From positions 1 through 50,294 of the forward strand of contig JAJFFY010000017.1 of NCBI GenBank assembly GCA_021776415.1: 50,294 nucleotides of DNA, in the 5' to 3' direction. A program made the position numbers and the translations under genes. Below, one piece after another: positions 45,501-50,294 of this stretch. The notes under the pieces are model-generated. The model worked only from the letters and a program-made list of their open reading frames with translations, did no database searches and was not told the DNA's origin. Origin of the DNA: Hyphococcus sp. (GTDB lineage: Bacteria; Pseudomonadota; Alphaproteobacteria; Caulobacterales; Parvularculaceae). Each line of letters begins with the position of its first letter. The stretch's first letter is position 1.

Positions 45501-46941
45501 ATTTTTGACTAGCGACGCCACAAAGACCGTATCGATTACCACGGCTAGCGGCGGCGTTGTCTCAAGTGAAAATTTCTATGTGAATTTGAGCAACCCATCG
45601 GCAATATCGACGATATCCCAAGCGCAAGGGACCGGGACCATAAATGAAATTGCGCCAACGCCAAGTTTTGCGATATCGGACGCCAGCGTGACAGAAGGCG
45701 GCGTCATAAGCTTCACCGTTATCAAAACCGGCGCGACAACGCTGACGCATGCCGTCAGCTACGCATCTGCCGACGGTACGGCGAGCGCAACCTCTGACTA
45801 CACCGCGACTTCTGGCAGTCTTTCTTTCACTTCGGCAGAGACGGCGAAAACCATCAACGTCTCAACCGGCAATGACGCAACATACGAGAACAACGAAACG
45901 GTTATCGTCAATCTTACGGCCCCAACCAATGGCGCTACACTTGCCGATGGGCAGGCGACGGGAACGATCAATAATGATGATTCGGCGCCGAGCTTTTCCA
46001 TCAACAATGTCTCCATATCTGAAGGCGGAAACCTTTCTTTCACGGTCACGAAAACTGGCGCTGCTTCACAAACACACGCTGTAAACTACGCCACAACCAA
46101 TGGCACGGCCGCCTCAGGCTCTGATTACACCAGCGCGTCGGGATCATTGTCGTTTACGTCGGCGCAAACGTCAAAAACTGTGACGGTGGTTACACTCGGA
46201 GATAGCGTCTACGAGAACAACGAAACGGTGAACCTCAATCTATCTGCGGCAACGGGCGGTGCGACGATATCTGACGGTTTGGGCGTTGGCACGATTAACA
46301 ATAACGATACTGCGCCAGCATTTTCGGTGAATAATGTCGCTGTAACCGAAGGCGGGACACTGAGCTTCACTGTCACAAAGACGGGCTCAACGGCGTTATC
46401 TCACAACATCAATTATGCGACCGCCAACGGCACGGCGACGGCCGGTTCTGATTACACCGCCAAATCCGGAACGCTGGCATTCACTTCAGGACAAACCACT
46501 AAATCCGTAACCGTCGCAACAATCCAGGATTCCACTGTCGAGTCGAATGAAACGGTGAACCTCAACCTGTCAGTGGCGACAGGCGGGGCGACGATATCTG
46601 ACGGTTTGGGCGTTGGCACGATCAACAATGACGATGCGGCCAATGCGGCGCCGAATGCGGTGAACAATTTTGGATCAACAACAGTTTTCGGCACGCTCTA
46701 TGTTTATCCGCTAAACAATGATTCCGATCCCGACGGTGATACGATCACCTTATCATCACATACGACGCCAAGCGGGCTTTTCGTTACTTGGAGCGCCTCG
46801 CTAAAGCGTATGCAGGTTACCCCGACTTCTTCAGGTACTTTCTATATTTACTATACGATCTCAGATGGCAATGGCGGAACTGATACAGCGTATATTCAGG
46901 TTACTGTGACAGAAAGCGGCGGGAGTTGCGATTTTTGCTAG
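42505..46941 (+). CDS. exported SpvB/FG-GAP/Calx-beta repeat protein (Tc-toxin-B-like N-terminal half)
   Basis: A 1478-residue exported protein. Signal peptide: 1 to about 38 (ending PVMAQ). An SpvB/TcaC N-terminal domain starts at about 40 (GGMSPALTLDYSSDGGNGLL, then GVGWNLGG). Seven FG-GAP/VCBS repeats (about 350-715) each carry GDWNGDxxTD-like calcium loops. A TcdB-middle/RHS-onset region (about 716-932) includes GRGFLGFRQQ and YTYDGYGNPLT. Four Calx-beta domains follow (about 943-1379; exact 109-residue period for the last three), then a cadherin/Ig-like domain and a CxxC end (SCDFC). GGAG precedes ATG 42505. In relatives the RHS repeats follow directly; here they are in the separate gene at 47895. 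Confidence 0.88.
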   Translation: MVTRQGKARLIKFVSKHCAAALFSTIAGLSVSALPVMAQVMMLPGQFDVSPTGAALYTVPIEVPPGTGGMSPALTLDYSSDGGNGLLGVGWNLGGLPSIGRCPKTVAQDNARGRVAFTANDRFCMDGQRLVVTVGTYGAANSEYRTEIEGFTKVVAYGTAGSGPAYFKAWTKSGQIMEFGNTTDSRILAQGKNTARSWAANKISDTKGNYLTITYTNDTTNGQAYPTRIDYTGNASASLTPYNSVRFEYEARPDINPLYIARSMVKNTVRLKKIKTYEGASTVVKVYELSYDAGSSTSRSRVTSIKMCDGTGTNCLPATTFSMSTASLTFPQTSTNPVATGDMGSSVVLYIGDWNGDGVTDAMTWNPSNGANKWFVNNGALGFTTTTNPITTSQITGASTQLYIGDWNGDAITDVMWRDPSNGTNRWFTNNGAVSFTQSNNPILTSSLKDGEIYFGDWNGDAITDVMWRSLYFNDGTNRWFTNDGALSFSQTNNLISTGRAYTEWVNGELIDKFQHANELNFIDGNGDGITDVMVHYAALVNPAPGEACDWYINSGAPTFSTISSNLCIANLYYGDWNGDGLADALSYDPSFGSNVFWVNDGNFAFFVTVNPISNSTITGSWIVSIGDWNTDGLSDVMFHLPSSGTNRWFETSWDSNGALQLSYTSDAITPSQMTGTGGVLAFGDWNGDGFSDPMFRLPSVGTNRWFYKNGTMRPDVLETATTGLGAATDITFKPLTQSSVYTKDTTASYPVIDIKVPFYVVSRVDAANGVGGYYSSSYAYVGAKLDVSGRGFLGFRQQVVTDLQTSVAQTLTFRQDYPFIGFVSEDKKVLSGVTLNDRDNTYAATNLGGTRRFPYISQSVEASTDLNSTAFPTVTSAYTYDGYGNPLTITVSTPDGANRTTTNTYSNNITSWFLGRLLSATVASTTPDVTPTPTGCQTNCIETISFSVDDATVTEGDTAVFTVTKSGNASQSYTVDYVTADGTAAAGTDYTAANGTLTFLTSDATKTVSITTASGGVVSSENFYVNLSNPSAISTISQAQGTGTINEIAPTPSFAISDASVTEGGVISFTVIKTGATTLTHAVSYASADGTASATSDYTATSGSLSFTSAETAKTINVSTGNDATYENNETVIVNLTAPTNGATLADGQATGTINNDDSAPSFSINNVSISEGGNLSFTVTKTGAASQTHAVNYATTNGTAASGSDYTSASGSLSFTSAQTSKTVTVVTLGDSVYENNETVNLNLSAATGGATISDGLGVGTINNNDTAPAFSVNNVAVTEGGTLSFTVTKTGSTALSHNINYATANGTATAGSDYTAKSGTLAFTSGQTTKSVTVATIQDSTVESNETVNLNLSVATGGATISDGLGVGTINNDDAANAAPNAVNNFGSTTVFGTLYVYPLNNDSDPDGDTITLSSHTTPSGLFVTWSASLKRMQVTPTSSGTFYIYYTISDGNGGTDTAYIQVTVTESGGSCDFC

Positions 46942-46995
46942 CCCTTTAAAAAAGACGCCGCCTAACATTTTGGGTGGCGATGAGAGGAATGAACT

Positions 46996-47295
46996 ATGAA
47001 ACACCGAATTGCGCGCGCACCCTTAAAGTCGATCGTCTTGGGAATGTTGGTTTATTTAGGCGCCGGCGTCGCGTCGCCCGTATTCAGTGAAGAGAGGCAA
47101 CAAGACAAGAGCCGACTGGTCTGCACCAAGGCGGGATCGAAAGTGATCTTTCGCTCGACGGAACCGATGATCGAAAAGTTCACCAGCGTCCATAAAGGGT
47201 ACACGCTTGTGGAAACCACGCAGGTTCCTGCACATAAAATCATCATCTACCGTTTCGAACCAGACGACATCTCTTGTGTTGCAGATCAGCGGTGA
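46996..47295 (+). CDS. small exported protein between the SpvB-like and RHS genes
   Basis: A 99-residue protein with a signal peptide (about 1-32: LKSIVLGMLVYLGAGVASPVFS). The mature part has two cysteines (LVCTKAG and DISCVADQR) that could form one disulfide. GAGAGGAA lies shortly before ATG 46996. It starts 54 bases after the SpvB-like gene, so is probably in the same operon. No family recognised. Confidence 0.72.
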   Translation: MKHRIARAPLKSIVLGMLVYLGAGVASPVFSEERQQDKSRLVCTKAGSKVIFRSTEPMIEKFTSVHKGYTLVETTQVPAHKIIIYRFEPDDISCVADQR

Positions 47296-47342
47296 ATTGC
47301 GTTCGTGATTTTGAAATCTTTCGTTCGAAGAAAGGCCAACCC

Positions 47343-47786
47343 ATGAAATTCGGCATAGAAAACAACAATCGATTGACGAAGTGGTTCAGTTTTTTAATTC
47401 CGCTCGTGTTTGCGGTGAGTGGGCAGGCATCGGCGCAAGGTGCGTCAAATATACAGGCACGGGCGGCGAATACCGTTGCTACCGTTGGCGAGGAGGTGGT
47501 CGCACCAAACGGGGCCCTTTCGAGCACATATTTTGCAGAATCGCGGATATGCACCTTTCGAGGATGCAGGAGTTTTATCTTCGACAAGCGCTCCGGCGCA
47601 CTGATCAAGAATGATCGGATGTGGAGCGCGGCCTATGCGCCTACGGGGCGTGGTCGCCAGGTGATCCGCGTCAAGGCGTTTGCCGATACCGAGCGTCCGC
47701 TGAGCAAGCCGCCGAGCGACGCCGCTCTGGATACGGCGCCGGCGATCTCGAAAGTAAAGAGGCCCGGGCTCACGAAGAAGCCGTGA
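47343..47786 (+). CDS. small exported protein, unknown function
   Basis: A 147-residue protein with a signal peptide (about 1-32: WFSFLIPLVFAVSGQASAQ). The mature domain contains the closely spaced pair RICTFRGCRSF and a basic, proline-rich C-terminal tail. AAAGG lies just before the ATG. It sits between its neighbour (47 bases) and the RHS gene (108 bases), in the same direction. It may be an accessory of the RHS machine, by position only. Confidence 0.72.
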   Translation: MKFGIENNNRLTKWFSFLIPLVFAVSGQASAQGASNIQARAANTVATVGEEVVAPNGALSSTYFAESRICTFRGCRSFIFDKRSGALIKNDRMWSAAYAPTGRGRQVIRVKAFADTERPLSKPPSDAALDTAPAISKVKRPGLTKKP

Positions 47787-47894
47787 GTCTGGCGCGCGGC
47801 ATGGCGCCGCCAAGTTGCATATGTGTTGCGTGTTGTTCTGAAGCCGACAAGCCCTCCGTTTGCTGACGGATGTGCGTTTAGGGAGCTGGCCCGC

Positions 47895-50294
47895 ATGAAA
47901 GAGACCAAGGAACGCATGACCGGCGGGGCGATGCAACGATCTTCCGCGCAGCGCGCATCCAAGAAACAGGGTTTTGACCTGCGCAGAACATTCGGCATGT
48001 TACTGGTGAGCCAACAGCTTGGCTCTCGCAAGGCGCGAGCGATTGTGACGCTTATCCTGTTCCTCGCCATCTGGCTTTTATTGTCGATCCCGGATGCTTT
48101 CGCCGCGACGGTAACGCGCCAGTCTTCCTTTACCTATGACAGCGCCTCCGGGCTCTTGCTGAGCCAGACGGTGGAGCCGAACGATTCGACGCTTACCATC
48201 ACAACTACTTATTCACGCGACGCCTTCGGCAATATGTTGACTACGACCACGAGTGGAACTGGGATTGTCTCGCGTGCGACCTCGGCAACGTACGAGGCCA
48301 ATGGCCGTTTTACGCTGACGGGCGCCAATGCGCTTGGTCATACGGAGGACGTTGTGAGCGACGCCAAGTTTGGCGTTGCGACCAGCCAGACCGGGCCTAA
48401 TGGTCTTTCTTCGACCTGGACCTATGACAGTTTCGGACGTCCGACGCTGGAAACCCGTCCTGACGGAATGCGGACGGCGTTTATATATGAATATTGCTCT
48501 GGGGTTGCGGGTGGGACAGCGACGTGCCCGACTTTCGGCGCCTATATGGTGATGGTGACGCCGCAGAATGCGAGCGGTGTTCAGAACGGACCCTGGGCCA
48601 AGTCCTATCACGACACTCATGGGCGGGTGATCGCGACAGACACGCAAGGGTTCACTGGCGCGACCATTCGTCAGGCAACGGAATATGACACGCTGGGGCG
48701 TGTACTGAAGGAGAGCCGACCTTACTTCCTGTCGGGCGCGACGCCGGTGTGGACGACTTATACTTATGACGCGTTGGGACGGACGACCACGATCACGCTC
48801 ACCGATGCGAGCTCATCGACCTTCACTTATAGCGGCCTCACGACCACGACGACTAATGATCTCGGCCAGACGGAAGTGACGGTCAAGACCGCCCGCGGCG
48901 AGATTGCCTCGGTGACGGATGCAAACCTTAAGACCACGACCTTCACCTATGATCCGTTCGGAAACCGCACCTCGATTAGTGATTCCGCCGGCAATATTCA
49001 GACCATGACCTATGACAAGGCGGGGCGGAAGGTCGCCTCGGTTGATCCTGATCTCGGCTCCTGGACCTACGCCTATAACGTCCTCGGCGAGATGGTGAGC
49101 CAGACCGACGCTATGGGTCAGACCGCGACCATGGCCTATGACAAGCTCGGGCGGCCGCTGACCCGAGTTGAAGGCGGGGTCACCTCGAGCTGGACTTACG
49201 ATACGGGCGTCAAGGGCGTCGGCAAGCTCGCCACGGCGAGCGCGTCGAACGGATATCTCAGAACCCAGTCCTATGACAGCCTCGGACGGCCGTTATCAAC
49301 GGCAACGCGGTCTCTAACCGGCGAGCCGACGGAGACGGTCTCGACGGCTTATGATTCGAACAGCCGGATCGACCGCATCATCTATCCTTCAGGCTTCACA
49401 GTACAGAATGTATACACCGCGCTCGGCTATCAAAGCCAGCTCAAGGAATATGGCGGCGCAACGCTTTGGACCGCGAATACGCTGGACCAGGAGCTGCGCC
49501 TCATCCAATCGACCGCCGGCAACAGCGTGGTCACCACACGGAGCTTCGACGTAAATCGCGGTTTTGTGACGGGTGTGCAGGCGGGACCGTCAAACGCGGT
49601 AGCTGACTTCTCCTACACCTTTGACACCATCGGCAATCTCACCCAGCGGACAGATGCGACCCAGACCCTGATGGAGGACTTTACCTATGACGTTCTTAAC
49701 CGCCTGACCTCCTACGCGATCGTCAGCGGCGCGACCAAGACCATGACCTATAACGACCTCGGCAACGTCATGTCGAAGTCGGATGTCGGGGCCTATGCAT
49801 ATGCAGCGGCGGGGAGCTTCCGCCCCCATGCGGTAACTGCGGCGGGCTCGGCGACTTACACCTATGACGCCAACGGCAATATGACCTCCGGGGCGGGGCG
49901 GACCATCGGCTGGACGGCGTTCAACAAGGTCGCGTCGATGACGCAAGGCACGACCAACCTCGCATGGACCTATGGTCCCGAGCTCCAGCGCATCAAACAG
50001 GTCTCCACCGCAGGCGACACCTATTATTATGCCGACGCGGGCTCGGGCGTCATCTTCGAAAAGCTGGTCGGCGCGACGGTCACGCAGTGGAACCATTATC
50101 TGTTCGCCGGCGGCGACATGGTCGGGGTTCACTTTACGCGTTCCGACGCGACAAAGATGACCCGCTGGTTTGTGAAAGATCACCTCGGCTCGGTCGCGGT
50201 GCTGACCGATGAGACCGGGGCGGTCGCCGAGCGGCTCTCCTATGATGCTTGGGGCAAGCGGCGTTACCCGACGGGGGCGGACGATCCCACCGGT
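47895..50294 (+). CDS. YD/RHS-repeat protein with N-terminal signal (3' end beyond the window)
   Basis: The frame is open from ATG 47895 for all 800 codons to the window edge; GGGAG lies upstream. Residues 1-48 are a long basic N-region, about 49-66 a hydrophobic segment, then an AFA-AT cleavage-like site at 70. The rest is a continuous series of YD repeats (FTYDSASGLLLSQ, WTYDSFGRPTLETRPDG, FTYDPFGNRTSI). It reaches the start of the RHS core, HLGSVAVLTDETGAVAERL, where the window ends. In this family the conserved core precedes a variable C-terminal toxin or effector domain, expected just to the right. Confidence 0.92.
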   Translation, partial: MKETKERMTGGAMQRSSAQRASKKQGFDLRRTFGMLLVSQQLGSRKARAIVTLILFLAIWLLLSIPDAFAATVTRQSSFTYDSASGLLLSQTVEPNDSTLTITTTYSRDAFGNMLTTTTSGTGIVSRATSATYEANGRFTLTGANALGHTEDVVSDAKFGVATSQTGPNGLSSTWTYDSFGRPTLETRPDGMRTAFIYEYCSGVAGGTATCPTFGAYMVMVTPQNASGVQNGPWAKSYHDTHGRVIATDTQGFTGATIRQATEYDTLGRVLKESRPYFLSGATPVWTTYTYDALGRTTTITLTDASSSTFTYSGLTTTTTNDLGQTEVTVKTARGEIASVTDANLKTTTFTYDPFGNRTSISDSAGNIQTMTYDKAGRKVASVDPDLGSWTYAYNVLGEMVSQTDAMGQTATMAYDKLGRPLTRVEGGVTSSWTYDTGVKGVGKLATASASNGYLRTQSYDSLGRPLSTATRSLTGEPTETVSTAYDSNSRIDRIIYPSGFTVQNVYTALGYQSQLKEYGGATLWTANTLDQELRLIQSTAGNSVVTTRSFDVNRGFVTGVQAGPSNAVADFSYTFDTIGNLTQRTDATQTLMEDFTYDVLNRLTSYAIVSGATKTMTYNDLGNVMSKSDVGAYAYAAAGSFRPHAVTAAGSATYTYDANGNMTSGAGRTIGWTAFNKVASMTQGTTNLAWTYGPELQRIKQVSTAGDTYYYADAGSGVIFEKLVGATVTQWNHYLFAGGDMVGVHFTRSDATKMTRWFVKDHLGSVAVLTDETGAVAERLSYDAWGKRRYPTGADDPTG

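Noticed and set aside
45342..46640. CRISPR-like or mobile repeats inside the large gene
   Set aside because: The 327-base periodicity is in frame and encodes Calx-beta domains.

Overview
The window looks like about 50 kb of an aerobic, GC-rich alphaproteobacterial chromosome, most likely from the Caulobacterales/Hyphomonadaceae/Parvularculales side of the class. Pointers are an RcdA-type CtrA-degradation adaptor (18882-19400), a TrcR/DUF1013 cell-cycle regulator (9620-10315), COQ9 beside ribosomal protein S21, a glpX-recJ pair, class I PHA synthase, PON-like lactonases, a sulfatase, and the alphaproteobacterial small families DUF1192, DUF465 and TIGR02444. Assignment below class level is inference.

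Layout. 1-14.5 kb: rpsU, COQ9, purEK, a single-domain diguanylate cyclase, an exported sulfatase, a DUF465/TIGR02444 cluster, an SDR with a broken catalytic tetrad, a lipoprotein amidohydrolase, trcR, a PIG3-type quinone reductase, DUF1192, pirin, an apparently exported methyltransferase and a TetR regulator. 14.2-14.5 kb holds an orphan intrinsic terminator preceded by nested hairpins, a candidate sRNA. 14.5-28.9 kb: trmFO, membrane proteins (including a CPBP protease behind a MerR-type dyad), rcdA, rpmE, thrC followed by an M16 peptidase, an M1 aminopeptidase lipoprotein, two PON-like propeller proteins, and a D-2-hydroxyacid dehydrogenase broken by an in-frame stop. 29-37.9 kb: epimerase, grxD, a Baeyer-Villiger-type monooxygenase, phaC, a lipoprotein, glpX, recJ and tRNA-Glu(UUC).

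From about 38.9 kb to the right edge the window appears to enter an integrated genomic island. A 14-nt fragment matching the 3' end of a tRNA-Ser gene (38926-38939) is followed by a P4-type tyrosine integrase, an unknown protein, an AlpA-type regulator and about 1.2 kb of non-coding DNA. That non-coding stretch carries unusual repeats: seven CGAAG motifs spaced by about one or two helical turns, a GATAC cluster and inverted repeats. The cargo follows: a 1478-residue exported SpvB/FG-GAP/Calx-beta protein, two small exported proteins and a YD/RHS-repeat protein that runs off the window. The large protein and the RHS protein read like the two halves of one Tc-toxin-B/RHS polypeptide, split by insertion of Calx-beta repeats and two small genes, with a new export signal on the second half. 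This split RHS locus and the phased repeat array beside the integrase are the most novel parts of the window.
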